Source of the DNA: Burkholderiaceae bacterium
Lineage (GTDB): Bacteria > Pseudomonadota > Gammaproteobacteria > Burkholderiales > Burkholderiaceae_C
DNA length: 64,000 bases
NCBI GenBank assembly: GCA_026125795.1
Contig: JAHCKM010000001.1
Location: 1,612,001 to 1,676,000, forward strand
Direction of reading: 5' to 3'
A program made the translations under genes and the position numbers. The notes beneath the pieces are model-generated. The model searched no databases, had not been told where the DNA came from, and saw only the letters and a list, made by a program, of their open reading frames with translations. Below, in pieces: positions 17,562 to 26,239 of the stretch; positions within the stretch are counted from its first letter, which is position 1, and the number at the start of each line of letters is the position of its first letter.

Positions 17562-18242
17562 ATGAGGCAACTGCATACGCTGCCCCGCGACGTTGCGCCG
17601 GCCGGCTCGCCGAGCCTGCTGGCCTCGCACAAGGTCCTGCGTAATACCTATGCGCTGTTGTCCATGACGCTGGTGTTCAGCGCGGGCATCGCGGCCCTCG
17701 CCGCGGCCTGGAAGCTGCCCCATCCGGGCATCCTGCTCACGCTGGCGGGCTACTTCGGCTTGCTGTTCGCCACCACCCGGCTGCGCAACAGCGGCTGGGG
17801 CGTCGTGTCGGTCTTCGCGCTCACGGGCTTCATGGGCTACACGCTCGGGCCTATCGTCGGCCACTACCTGTCGCTGGCCAACGGCCATCAGGTCGTGCTG
17901 ATGGCCATGGGCGGCACGGCGGCGATCTTCCTCGGGCTTTCGGGCTATGTGCTGACGACCCGGCGTGACTTCGGGTTCCTCGGCGGCTTCCTGTTCGCGG
18001 GCATTCTGGTCGCGTTCCTCGCCGGTCTGGGCGCGATCTTCTTCCAGGTGCCTGCGCTGGCGCTCACCGTGTCGGCAGCCTTCGTGCTGCTGATGGCCGG
18101 GCTGATCCTGTTCGAGACGAGCCGGATCGTCCGCGGTGGCGAGACCAACTACGTGATGGCCACCGTGACCCTGTTCGTCTCGATCTTCAACCTGTTCACC
18201 AGCCTGCTGCACCTGCTCGGTTTCGGCAGCCAGAGCGATTGA
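17562..18242 (+). CDS. Bax inhibitor-1 (YccA) family membrane protein
   Basis: A 226-aa protein with seven hydrophobic helices. Family hallmarks are LRNTYALLSMTLVFSAGIAA, ALTGFMGYTLGPIVG in the middle, and the terminal pair VLLMAGLILFETSRIV and ATVTLFVSIFNLFTSLLHLL. YccA of E. coli modulates the FtsH protease, and other members leak calcium or protons. AAGGAAA lies ~10 bases before the ATG; an upstream extension to 17475 has no family similarity. The TerB-like gene follows after 17 bases. Confidence 0.9.
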   Translation: MRQLHTLPRDVAPAGSPSLLASHKVLRNTYALLSMTLVFSAGIAALAAAWKLPHPGILLTLAGYFGLLFATTRLRNSGWGVVSVFALTGFMGYTLGPIVGHYLSLANGHQVVLMAMGGTAAIFLGLSGYVLTTRRDFGFLGGFLFAGILVAFLAGLGAIFFQVPALALTVSAAFVLLMAGLILFETSRIVRGGETNYVMATVTLFVSIFNLFTSLLHLLGFGSQSD

Positions 18243-18259
18243 CCCAAGGAGCATCAGCG

Positions 18260-18784
18260 ATGCGCAACATCCCGGCTCGCCACCGCCCGGAGGGGCCACC
18301 AACCATGACCCCGCCGACCTTCCGCCGCTATCCGCGCAACAGCCCGCAAGCCGCCGGGCGCATCCTCGCCTTGGCCTTGCTGGCCAATGGAGACATCAAG
18401 GCCGCCGAGTGGCAGTGCCTGGCCGAGACGAATGCACTGGAACGGCTCGGACTGCCCGGCCTGCAATGGCATGCGGTCCTGGACGATCTGTGCCAGGACC
18501 TCATGAGGCGTGCGCGGCCGGGCCGCGACTGCCTGATCGACGGCAGGACTCTGCGGGCCTGGCTCGACGAAATCGACGACGAGCGACTGCAGGCGCTGGT
18601 GATCGAACTGTGCGCCGAGATCATCGAGGCGGACCGCGAGCTGCACCCCGGCGAGTCGCTGGTGCTGCGTGCCGCGCTTGAACAGTGGGTGCTGCCGATG
18701 GAAGAGCAGGAGCGCGTAGCGCCGCTGATCTACGGCCTCGACTTCCAGGTCGTTCCTCGGCGAGGCGCGTCCGCGGTCCGCTGA
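18260..18784 (+). CDS. TerB-like tellurite-resistance family protein
   Basis: A 174-aa all-helical protein. The segment HNSP-like RNSPQAAGRILALALLANGD, with the acidic pairs ADRELHPGESLVLRAAL, resembles the TerB/DUF533 fold, in which acidic residues bind metal. Members are cytoplasmic and tied to envelope or oxidative stress; tellurite itself is rarely the real signal. AAGGAG stands 8 bases before ATG 18260, and ATG 18305 is a second choice. It lies 17 bases downstream of the Bax-inhibitor gene and is probably in the same transcript. Confidence 0.65.
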   Translation: MRNIPARHRPEGPPTMTPPTFRRYPRNSPQAAGRILALALLANGDIKAAEWQCLAETNALERLGLPGLQWHAVLDDLCQDLMRRARPGRDCLIDGRTLRAWLDEIDDERLQALVIELCAEIIEADRELHPGESLVLRAALEQWVLPMEEQERVAPLIYGLDFQVVPRRGASAVR

Positions 18785-19077
18785 AGGCGGCTTGACCTGT
18801 GGATACTTCGAGCCGGTGATGCGAATCATCGCGCCGGTGCGTGCATCGAAGATCCCGATGTCGACCACGATGTCGACGCGGCTCTCGCAGTGCTTCAACA
18901 GGTCAATGACGATCGATTGCATGCCTGCGCGGTACCCTCGGTGGCCACGCCGCGGTCGCTGTGCGAATTGCTGGACGCACGCAGCGTCGCGAAGGGTCAT
19001 CGGTATCCCTTGGGCGTGGCACATGCAAGCAGCAACAAGACCGAGGATGTCGCTGCGGCAAAAGATGCGATGTCCAA
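18785..19077 (-). pseudogene. Possible broken lipoprotein gene
   Basis: Reading the minus strand from TTG 19077, the start looks like a lipoprotein signal, with SFAAATSSVLLLLAC as hydrophobic core and lipobox (LLAC). A stop interrupts after TPKGYR. Downstream the same frame gives PFATLRASSNSHSDRG, then a different frame gives the protein-like SIVIDLLKHCESRVDIVVDI and FDARTGAMIRITGSKYP. One stop and one frameshift would rejoin these into a small secreted protein. Its 3' end runs up to the end of the convergent TerB-like gene. The family is not recognised. It could also be chance; I give it modest weight. Confidence 0.35.
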
Positions 19078-19160
19078 GCCCTCTTTCCAGGATCCCGGCA
19101 AGACGGCGATCCGCCAGTGAATCTTGATTCGGGTGCGCACGTCCGGCCGCGCGCCCACGG

Positions 19161-20129
19161 TTACGCCGCCTTGGCCTTGCGCTGCAGACGCGCGCGGCGC
19201 ATTTGCTGGTGTGCCGCCTCCACGGCCTGGCACTTCGGCCCCGAGAACTCGGCCTGCAAGGTGTCGAGGAACACGCGCGTGCGCGCCGGCATCAACCTTC
19301 GGCCGGGGAACACCGCCCAAGCCACCGACGGCGGCAGCGACCAATCCTCCAGCACCGGTTCCAGTTCGCCGCTGCGCAGGTAGGGTTCCACGAAGTGATG
19401 CCCACCGGTGCAGATGCCTGCGCCGTCGCGCGCCATGCGCATCAGCAGATCGGGTGAGTTCGCGGTGGCGCGCGCAGGCGGTATGCCTTCCCAGCGCGCC
19501 TCGCCGCGCGTGAGCACCCAGCGCATGGGCTCGCCGCTGCGCGTGAGGATGTGCAGCGCGTCGTGTTCCATCAGCGCCTCGGGTTCCTGCGGTGCCCCGC
19601 GGCGCTTGAGGTACGCCGGCGACGCATACAGCCCGCGGGCAAAGATCGCGATGCGGCGTGCCGCCAGCGATGCATCGTCGGCCAGGTCGCCCATGCGCAG
19701 CGCGAGGTCGAAGTTCTCGCCGATGAGGTCCACGCGGCGCGGCGAGAGATCGAGTTCCAGCGTGATCGCCGGATGCTTCTCGACAAAGTCCGACAGCAGT
19801 TGGGCCAGCACGGTGTTGGCGAAGTCGCCCGGCATCGACACGCGCAGCCGACCGCTCGGCTGCACCTGTCGCTGCTGCGCCAGCGCCGCCGCCGCTTCAA
19901 CCTCGGCGAGCACCTGATGCGCATGCTCGAGCACGTGGTGGCCGAAGTCGGTCACCGTGAGCTTGCGCGTGGTGCGCAACAGCAGCCGCTCGCCGAGCTG
20001 CGCTTCGAGCATCGCCACGCGCCGCGACACGGTGGACTTGGGCAAAGCGGCGCGTTCGGCCGCGCGGCTGAAGCTGCCGGCATCCACCACGCGGGCAAAC
20101 AGCATCAGGTCATTCGGTTCGAGGTCCAT
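19161..20129 (-). CDS. LysR-family regulator divergent from azoR
   Basis: A 322-aa LysR-type protein. The N-terminus has the helix-turn-helix VVDAGSFSRAAERAALPKST and VSRRVAMLEAQLGERLL; the effector-binding domain has LRVSMPGDFANTVLAQLLSD and YASPAYLKRRGAP. It ends in a basic tail. The ATG at 20129 (MDLEPNDLMLFARVV) is the normal LysR start; an upstream ATG adds eight atypical residues. It faces the azoreductase gene across 127 bases, a very common arrangement in which the LysR protein controls its divergent neighbour. The inducer is probably a quinone or an azo or nitro compound, by inference from azoR. Confidence 0.88.
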   Translation of the reverse strand: MDLEPNDLMLFARVVDAGSFSRAAERAALPKSTVSRRVAMLEAQLGERLLLRTTRKLTVTDFGHHVLEHAHQVLAEVEAAAALAQQRQVQPSGRLRVSMPGDFANTVLAQLLSDFVEKHPAITLELDLSPRRVDLIGENFDLALRMGDLADDASLAARRIAIFARGLYASPAYLKRRGAPQEPEALMEHDALHILTRSGEPMRWVLTRGEARWEGIPPARATANSPDLLMRMARDGAGICTGGHHFVEPYLRSGELEPVLEDWSLPPSVAWAVFPGRRLMPARTRVFLDTLQAEFSGPKCQAVEAAHQQMRRARLQRKAKAA

Positions 20130-20173
20130 CGCGCGCTCCCAGACAGCCAGCACTGTCTCACCAGTGGAACGAT

Positions 20174-20214
20174 GTTATCCGTCTTGATGTCTTCTGGATT
20201 GATTTTGGGATAAC
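20174..20214. promoter_or_regulatory. Inverted repeat in the LysR/azoR intergenic region
   Basis: GTTATCC (20174-20180) and GGATAAC (20208-20214) are exact inverted copies, 27 bases apart, 43 bases before azoR. Paired half-sites in such a gap are a plausible LysR operator. Confidence 0.4.
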
Positions 20215-20256
20215 TACATTGGCTTCATCGTCCACTGATAGCCAACCGGAATCGCC

Positions 20257-20886
20257 ATGAACATCCTGCAGATCCACTCCAGCGCGCGCGCCGATGGTTC
20301 GCACTCCAGCCGTCTGGCGCGACGCATCGTCGAGCGCTTGCAAGCGGCAGCATCCGACGCCACGGCGGCCACGATCACGGTGCGCGACCTGGGTCGCACG
20401 CCGCACCCCGAGCTGAACGAGGGCGCGCTGCAAGCGCTGTTCACGCCTCCCGAGCAGCGCACGCCGGAACAAGCCGCGCGCGTGGCGCTCGACGATGCGT
20501 TGATCGCCGAGGTGCAGGCCGCCGACGTGGTGGTGCTCGGTGTGCCGATGTACAACTTTGGCGTGCCGGCACAGTTGAAGAACTGGATCGATGCGATCTC
20601 GCGCGCCAAGGTGACGTTCCAGTACACCGCCAAAGGGCCCGAAGGCCTGCTCAAGGGAAAGAAGGTCTACATCGCGCTCACGCGCGGCGGCCAGTACCGC
20701 AACACGCCGGCCGACACGCAGGTGCCCTACCTGAAGACGGTGCTGTCGTTCCTCGGCATGAGCGACATCCAGCTGGTCTATGCCGAGGGTCTGGCGATGG
20801 GCCCCGAGGCCGAACAACAGGCGCTGGCGTCGGCGCAGGCGCAGATCGACGCGCTGGTGCTGGTCGAGGAGGCGGTGGCTGCTTGA
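20257..20886 (+). CDS. azoR: FMN-dependent NADH:azo/quinone reductase AzoR
   Basis: A 209-aa flavodoxin-fold protein. It starts [20 protein letters not shown] (phosphate-binding loop), then has [20 protein letters not shown] (the conserved FMN contact MYNF) and [12 protein letters not shown]. AzoR reduces quinones and azo dyes by two-electron transfer as a cytoplasmic dimer. The length equals the family's ~200 aa. It is divergent from a LysR regulator and lies 372 bases before the Bug binding-protein gene; no link to the downstream catabolic cluster is shown. Confidence 0.9.
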   Translation: MNILQIHSSARADGSHSSRLARRIVERLQAAASDATAATITVRDLGRTPHPELNEGALQALFTPPEQRTPEQAARVALDDALIAEVQAADVVVLGVPMYNFGVPAQLKNWIDAISRAKVTFQYTAKGPEGLLKGKKVYIALTRGGQYRNTPADTQVPYLKTVLSFLGMSDIQLVYAEGLAMGPEAEQQALASAQAQIDALVLVEEAVAA

Positions 20887-21258
20887 CGGGCGTCTGACAG
20901 CGACGGTTGAGGGCGCGCGGATGGCGCAAGGCCACCCACACCGTCGCCGGAGGCGTGTGCGGATTCGTGGGGGTGAGCGCGCTGTCGACCTCCAGACGAT
21001 GCAGGCGCAGCCGCAGCTGTAGCGTCCAGCCACCTCGCCAGAAACACCCCGCACCGTCCCGCGCGCGCGGCCAACTTCGCTGCGCACTTCGGTCGACGTC
21101 GGCCAGACGCACCTCCTTGTTCGCCATGCCTGCCGGTTGATCGAAACGGCCAACCGAACGGCGCGTAACGGCCATTGCGAAACCGCACGTGCCCGCCTGC
21201 AATGCCGGCATGAATCCGCCACGCATCGGGTTCGGCCAATGACAACCAGGAGACATCG
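20887..21258. other. Gene-free stretch before the catabolic cluster
   Basis: I see no gene I can defend in these 372 bases. Open frames on both strands look non-coding (Arg/Ala-rich with no domain). The only clear site is AGGAG before the Bug gene at 21259. A promoter for the large downstream cluster is expected here, but I find no good -35/-10 pair. Confidence 0.5.
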
Positions 21259-22245
21259 ATGACCGCACGCGCTCTGTTCCGCGCATCAACCGCACGTCGC
21301 GCGCTCGTGGCCGGGTTGGCGGTGTGTTCGCTCGGCCTCGCCGGCGCGCAGGAAGCCCAATACCCGAACGCGCCGATACGCATCGTCGTGCCGTACCCGG
21401 CCGGGGGTGGCACCGACACCATTGCGCGCACGCTGGGCGCGAAGCTGCTGGAGTCGTGGGGCCAGACCGTGATCGTGGACAACAAGCCCGGTGCGTCGGG
21501 CGTGATCGGCAACGACTTCGTCGCCAAGGCCGTGCCCGACGGCCACACCGTGCTGCTGGCGATCACCGCGATCGTGCAACTGCCGGCGATGAAGAAGCTG
21601 CCCTACGACGTGATGAAGGACCTGCGCCCGATCGCACAGGCGGCGAGCACCAACTCGGCCTTCGTCGTGCCGGCGTCCACACCGGTTTCGACGCTCAAGG
21701 AGTTCATCGCGCTGGTCAAGGCCAACAAGGTCAAGGCCGACTTCGGCTCGTACGGCGTCGGCACGTCCTCGCACATCCAGGGTTCGCTGCTCAATCAGCA
21801 GGCCGGTCTGGAACTGACGCACGTGCCCTACAAGGGCGCCGCCCCGCTGCTGCAGGACTTGAAGGGAGGACAACTGACGTCGGCCTTCATCGACATCGCC
21901 ACATTGCGGCCGCACGTCGACAGCTTCAAGGTGCTGGCAGTCACCGGTGCGCAGCGCAATCGGGTGCTGCCCAACGTGCCGACCTTCGCGGAACTGGGCT
22001 TTCATTCGTTCGAGCCGGTCGGCTGGTTCGGTTTGTTCATGCCCGCCGCGGTTCCGGCACCGATCGCCACGAAGTTCGCCGCCGAGGTCGAGCGCATCCT
22101 GAAGCTGCCCGACGTGGTGGCGCGCATCGAGGGGCTCGGCATGGTGCCCGGCAACGCCGCGGGCGAAGACTTCGCGCACCTCGTGCGCGCCGATGCGCAT
22201 GTCTACGCCAGGATCATCAAGGATGCCAACATCACGCTCGACTGA
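21259..22245 (+). CDS. Bug-family (TctC) periplasmic binding protein
   Basis: A 328-aa secreted protein with a signal ending AGAQEA (~residue 32). The Bug-family hallmarks are YPNAPIRIVVPYPAGGGTDT, VIVDNKPGASGVIGNDFVAK and HVPYKGAAPLLQDLKGGQL. Bug proteins capture carboxylates and hand them to tripartite tricarboxylate (TctAB) permeases; many act as orphans or sensors. No TctAB lies in the window. Its last 23 bases overlap the CoA-transferase gene in another frame, which supports joint expression and suggests its ligand may be the acid activated by the cluster. Confidence 0.9.
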   Translation: MTARALFRASTARRALVAGLAVCSLGLAGAQEAQYPNAPIRIVVPYPAGGGTDTIARTLGAKLLESWGQTVIVDNKPGASGVIGNDFVAKAVPDGHTVLLAITAIVQLPAMKKLPYDVMKDLRPIAQAASTNSAFVVPASTPVSTLKEFIALVKANKVKADFGSYGVGTSSHIQGSLLNQQAGLELTHVPYKGAAPLLQDLKGGQLTSAFIDIATLRPHVDSFKVLAVTGAQRNRVLPNVPTFAELGFHSFEPVGWFGLFMPAAVPAPIATKFAAEVERILKLPDVVARIEGLGMVPGNAAGEDFAHLVRADAHVYARIIKDANITLD

Positions 22246-23413
22246 GGCGCGTGCCGAACAGGGCGCACCGCTGGCGGGCGTGCGTGTCCTCGACCTGACG
22301 CGCCTGGTGCCGGGGCCGCTGTGCGCGCGCCACCTCGCAGACCTGGGCGCCGACGTGATCAAGGTGGAGGACACCGGTGCCGGCGATGCCCTGCCGCCGG
22401 CGCTGCGCGACCTGATCAACCGCAACAAGCGCGGCATCTGTCTCGACCTCAAGCAGCCCGCCGGCGTGGAGGCCTTCCTGGCGCTGGCGCACACGGCTGA
22501 CGTGCTGATCGAAGGCTTTCGTCCCGGCGTCATGGCGCGCCTGGGCCTGGGCTACGAGACGATCGCTGCGCTGAATCCACGCATCGTCTACTGCAGCCTC
22601 ACCGGCTACGGCCAAACCGGCCCGGATCGCGATCGGCCGGGGCACGACATCAACTACTGCGCCGAGGCCGGTGTGGCCGAGCAATGTGGCAACGGGTTGG
22701 GCCCCGCGCTCGGCAACATACCGGTGGCCGACCTGCTGGGCGGTGCGATGACCGCAGCGCTGGGCATCCTCGCCGCGCTGTTCGATGCGCAGCGCAGCGG
22801 CCGGGGCCGGCACGTCGACATCGCGATGGCCGATGGCACGCTGGCGCATGCGGTGATGCCGTTGGCCACCCTGGCGCGGCACGGTCGCACGCACGCCGCC
22901 GGCGCCGACACGCTGACCGGCGCGCTGGCCTGCTATCGCAACTACCGCACGCGCGACGGCCGCTGGCTCGCGGTGGGCGCGCTCGAGCGAAAGTTCTGGG
23001 ATGCGTTGTGCGATGCCCTGCAGCGCCCCGACTGGAAGCCGCTGCACCGCAGCGGCGACCGCGAAGTCGAGCAACGGCTGCATGACGAGCTCGCCGCAAC
23101 GTTCGCGACGCGCGACCTCGCCGGGTGGCAGGCCATGCTGCACGATGCTGGCGCTTGTGTGTCACCGCTGCGCACACTCGACGAGGCGCTCGCCAACGCC
23201 CAGTTCCGTGCCCGCGGCATGGTCCTCGACACCGAGCATCCCCGCTGGGGCCGCGTCACGCACGTCGCGTCGCCGGTGCGCATGAGCGGTTTCGCGTTCG
23301 CGCTGCAGCGCCATGCGCCGCAGCCCGGCGAGCATACGGCGCAGGTGTTGGGCGAGGCCGGCCTCGACGCGCCGCAGATCGCCGCGCTCATCAGCAGTGG
23401 CGCCGCGGCGTAG
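22223..23413 (+). CDS. CaiB/BaiF family (class III) CoA-transferase
   Basis: A 396-aa class III CoA-transferase. Motifs: GVRVLDLTRLVPGPLCARHL, DLGADVIKVEDTGAGD, NRNKRGICLDLKQPAG, and a catalytic-type Asp in RDRPGHDINYCAEAGV (near 150). The family moves CoA between organic acids through an aspartyl-CoA intermediate; relatives include alpha-methylacyl-CoA racemase, so epimerisation is also possible. ATG at 22223 has AAGG before it and overlaps the Bug gene by 23 bases. The AraC gene starts 9 bases after the stop. It is probably one way in which the cluster's substrate enters as a CoA ester. Confidence 0.85.
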   Translation: MPTSRSTEARAEQGAPLAGVRVLDLTRLVPGPLCARHLADLGADVIKVEDTGAGDALPPALRDLINRNKRGICLDLKQPAGVEAFLALAHTADVLIEGFRPGVMARLGLGYETIAALNPRIVYCSLTGYGQTGPDRDRPGHDINYCAEAGVAEQCGNGLGPALGNIPVADLLGGAMTAALGILAALFDAQRSGRGRHVDIAMADGTLAHAVMPLATLARHGRTHAAGADTLTGALACYRNYRTRDGRWLAVGALERKFWDALCDALQRPDWKPLHRSGDREVEQRLHDELAATFATRDLAGWQAMLHDAGACVSPLRTLDEALANAQFRARGMVLDTEHPRWGRVTHVASPVRMSGFAFALQRHAPQPGEHTAQVLGEAGLDAPQIAALISSGAAA

Positions 23414-23421
23414 CATGGCGC

Positions 23422-24426
23422 GTGGCCGAGCACACCGTCGCGATCTTCCACGTCGAGCAGGCGCTGCAGGGCGCCTTGCGGCGCGGCGTGGCGGCCGGGC
23501 CGCTGCTCGAGCGCGCCGGCATCTCACCGGCGCTGCTCGATGCGCCGCTGGCGCGCGTTTCGCAAGCGCAGTACGGCGCACTGCTGCGGCTGTTGCGACG
23601 CACACTGCGCGACGAGTTCTTCGGCCTGCTCGAGCGGCCCTTGCCGCTCGGCTGCTTTGCGCACTGCCTGCGGCTGCTGGTGCGCGCACCGACGCTCGGC
23701 GAAGCGATGCGCGACGGCCTGCGCTACTTTCACGGCCTGATCGATGCGTTTGCGCCGCGCCTTCGTGTTGACGGCGAGATGGCGAGCCTGTCGATCGTGC
23801 CGCACGATCCGTTCGACCGTGCAAGCGGTTATGCGCAGCGCTCGTTCCTGTTCTTTGCGTTCGGCCTGGCGTCCTGGCTGGCGGCGCGCCGCATTCCGCT
23901 GACCGGAGTCGAGTACCGCGATCCGGGCTCGCCGCGCGGTGCCGACACCGACCGCGTGTTCCAGACGCGCGTACTGTACGGGCGGCCGCAGTACCGGCTG
24001 TGGTTCGAGTCCCGTTGGCTGGCACTGCCGCAGGTGCAGAACGAAGCGAGCCTGCGCGAGTTCCTGCGCGCGGCGCCGACCAATCTGCTGGTGCGCTACC
24101 GCGACCGCACGCGTGCCACCGATCGTCTGCGGCGTCTGCTGCACAGCCGCCTGCACGACGAGCTGCCGTCGCTGCAGCAGGTGGCGAGGGATCTGGCCAT
24201 GACGCCGCAGACGCTGAGCCGCCGCCTGCGCGAGGAAGGCCACAGCTTCCAGGCGCTGAAGGACGACGTGCGACGCGACGCCGCGATCGCGCTGCTGCAG
24301 CGTCCCGACCTGACGCTGCTCGACGTGGCGTCGGGCGTCGGCTTCTCGGAGGCCAGCACCTTCCATCGCGCGTTCAAGAAGTGGACCGGCGTGGCGCCGG
24401 GGGAATACCGGCAGCGCGCACGCTGA
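23422..24426 (+). CDS. AraC-family regulator (arabinose-binding-domain type)
   Basis: A 334-aa protein. The N-terminal ligand domain (~1-210) is of the Arabinose_bd (PF12625-like) type, with LERAGISPALLDAPLARVSQ and EFFGLLERPLPLGCFAHCLR. The C-terminal AraC helix-turn-helix pair has LPSLQQVARDLAMTPQTLSR and DVASGVGFSEASTFHRAFKK. The start is GTG at 23422; the nearby ATG at 23415 is out of frame. It follows the CoA-transferase by 8 bases and precedes the beta-oxidation genes by 87, so it is the likely local regulator of the cluster. Confidence 0.88.
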   Translation: MAEHTVAIFHVEQALQGALRRGVAAGPLLERAGISPALLDAPLARVSQAQYGALLRLLRRTLRDEFFGLLERPLPLGCFAHCLRLLVRAPTLGEAMRDGLRYFHGLIDAFAPRLRVDGEMASLSIVPHDPFDRASGYAQRSFLFFAFGLASWLAARRIPLTGVEYRDPGSPRGADTDRVFQTRVLYGRPQYRLWFESRWLALPQVQNEASLREFLRAAPTNLLVRYRDRTRATDRLRRLLHSRLHDELPSLQQVARDLAMTPQTLSRRLREEGHSFQALKDDVRRDAAIALLQRPDLTLLDVASGVGFSEASTFHRAFKKWTGVAPGEYRQRAR

Positions 24427-24513
24427 ACGTTTCCGCCAATCGAGGCACACACAACGGTCATTGCCTGCCAGGCGCGGCGCGCGCATCCTGCGTCGCATTG
24501 AAGGAGCGCAGCG

Positions 24514-25701
24514 ATGAAGCGTGACGTCCATGTCGTCGGCGTCGGAATGATTCCGTTCACCAAGCCCGGAGCCAGCGAACCCTACACCGTGATGGGTGCG
24601 CGCGCAGCGCGCGCGGCGCTCGACGACGCGCGCGTCGACTACGCGCTGGTGCAGCAAGCGCATGCCGGCTACGTCTACGGCGACTCCACCGCCGGACAGG
24701 CCGCGTTGTACGGCGTGGGGATGACCGGCATCCCGGTGGTCAATGTCAACAACAACTGCTCGACCGGCTCGACCGCGCTCTTCCTGGCGCGCCAGGCGGT
24801 CGAGAGCGGCGCGATCGAGTGCGCGCTCGCGCTCGGCTTCGAGCAGATGCAGCCTGGCGCGCTCAAGTCGGTCTGGCAGGACCGGCCCGCGCCGATCCAG
24901 CGTTTTGCCGACGCCGCGCGTGCGCTGCAAGGCTGGGACGATCAGGCACCGCGTGCCGCGCAGCTGTTCGGCGGCGCCGGACGCGCCTACATCGAGCGCC
25001 ACAACACCAGGCGCGAGACCTTCGCGCGCATTTCGGTGAAGGCGCGCCAGCACGCGGCGCGCAACCCGTATGCCGTGTTTCGCACCCCCGTGGCACTCGA
25101 CGAGGTGCTGGCATCGCCGACGGTGTTCGATCCGCTGACGCGCCTGCAATGCTGCCCACCCACGTGCGGCGCGGCGGCGGCGGTGGTCTGCTCGGCAGAG
25201 TTCGCGCGCCGCCACGGCTTGGACACCACCGTGCGCATCGCCGCGCAGGCCATGGCCACCGACACCGCGAGCACGTTCGACGCCGCAGACATGCGAAAGG
25301 TCGTCGGCTATGACATGACGGCCTCCGCCGCTCGTCAGGTCTACGAACGCGCCGGTGTCGACCCGCACGACCTCGACGTGGTCGAGCTGCACGACTGCTT
25401 CACCGCCAACGAGCTGATCAGCTACGAGGCACTCGGGCTGACGCCCGAAGGGAGCGCCGAGAAGTTCATCCTCGAGGGCGACAACACCTATGGCGGCCGC
25501 GTCGTCACCAACCCGTCGGGCGGGCTGCTGTCCAAAGGCCATCCGCTCGGTGCAACCGGACTCGCACAGTGCACCGAGCTCGTGTGGCAACTGCGCGGCC
25601 AGGCCGAGCAGCGTCAGGTGGAGGGCGCGCGTCTGGCGCTGCAGCACAACGTCGGGTTGGGTGGCGCGTGCGTCGTCACGCTGTACGAGAAGGTGCAATG
25701 A
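24514..25701 (+). CDS. SCP-x/lipid-transfer-protein-like thiolase
   Basis: A 395-aa thiolase-fold protein of the SCP-x/Ltp group. The N-terminal nucleophile is Cys in VNVNNNCSTGSTALFLARQA (near 89), then comes DVVELHDCFTANELISYEAL with the conserved His. The C-terminal half has GGLLSKGHPLGATGLAQ and NVGLGGACVV. The group performs thiolytic cleavage or, in steroid side-chain degraders, retro-aldol cleavage (Ltp2). Here the Cys/His set is kept, so thiolysis is more likely. AAGGAG lies upstream. It is followed by two MaoC subunits, an arrangement recalling steroid side-chain operons. The substrate is unknown. Confidence 0.8.
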   Translation: MKRDVHVVGVGMIPFTKPGASEPYTVMGARAARAALDDARVDYALVQQAHAGYVYGDSTAGQAALYGVGMTGIPVVNVNNNCSTGSTALFLARQAVESGAIECALALGFEQMQPGALKSVWQDRPAPIQRFADAARALQGWDDQAPRAAQLFGGAGRAYIERHNTRRETFARISVKARQHAARNPYAVFRTPVALDEVLASPTVFDPLTRLQCCPPTCGAAAAVVCSAEFARRHGLDTTVRIAAQAMATDTASTFDAADMRKVVGYDMTASAARQVYERAGVDPHDLDVVELHDCFTANELISYEALGLTPEGSAEKFILEGDNTYGGRVVTNPSGGLLSKGHPLGATGLAQCTELVWQLRGQAEQRQVEGARLALQHNVGLGGACVVTLYEKVQ

Positions 25702-25796
25702 GGCGCGCGCGGGCCGAGCGCCGGGCCGCTCCCAAGCCGGCCCGCATTCCCTCGGGGGATCGGCCGACGTACTCGTCGGACGAGGGGCAGACATGA
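25698..25796 (+). repeat. Operon spacer element, copy 1
   Basis: The spacer between thiolase and MaoC carries the core GCCGGGCCGCTCCCAAG at 25720-25736. A 32-base block (25711-25742) is identical to copy 2. A hairpin CCGACG-TACT-CGTCGG (25764-25779) and the ribosome site GAGGGG (25782-25787) finish it just before the next ATG. It is open as a 32-codon frame beginning at the upstream ATGA and ending at the downstream ATGA; the core reads RRAAPK. Confidence 0.75.
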
Positions 25797-26239
25797 CGAT
25801 CCACCGCCGCCACATCGGCCACGTGCTGCCGGCGTTCGACGTGGCGGTGGAAGCCGGCCGCCTGCGTTTCTTCGCCAAGGCCACCGGGCAGACCGACCCA
25901 ATCTACCTTGACGTGGCGGCGGCACGCGACGCCGGCCATCCGCATCTGCCCGTACCGCCGACCTTCTTCTTCTGCCTCGAGATGGAGGCACCCGATCCCG
26001 CGGCGATGCGCAAGTTGCTCGGCATCGACTACCGGCGCATTCTGCACGGCGAGCAGCACTTTCGCTACCACGCGATGGCCCACGCCGGCGACGTGCTGCA
26101 CTTCGAGCCGCGCATCGTCGACATCTACGACAAGAAGGGCGGCGCGCTCGAGTTCGTCAAGCGCCAGACGCGCGTGAGCAGCCAGCGCGGCGAGCTGGTG
26201 GCCGAGTTGACCTGCGTGACGGTGGTGAGAAATGGCTGA
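25793..26239 (+). CDS. MaoC-like hydratase subunit (N-terminal FAS1-type hotdog)
   Basis: A 148-aa single-hotdog protein like the MaoC_dehydrat_N domain (PF13452-like). It has RLRFFAKATGQTDPIYLDVA and LPVPPTFFFCLEME at the N-terminal side, then GEQHFRYHAMAHAGDVLHFE. This half usually lacks the catalytic Asp/His pair and works with a partner hotdog. Its last 8 bases overlap the next MaoC gene in another frame. By family precedent the two chains form a heteromeric enoyl-CoA hydratase for bulky acyl-CoAs, as in ChsH1/ChsH2 of steroid degraders. Confidence 0.8.
   Translation: MTIHRRHIGHVLPAFDVAVEAGRLRFFAKATGQTDPIYLDVAAARDAGHPHLPVPPTFFFCLEMEAPDPAAMRKLLGIDYRRILHGEQHFRYHAMAHAGDVLHFEPRIVDIYDKKGGALEFVKRQTRVSSQRGELVAELTCVTVVRNG

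Noticed and set aside
23524-25884. A 786-codon antisense frame over the AraC and thiolase genes
   Set aside because: It is a shadow frame. It crosses two well-supported genes and has no recognisable motif.
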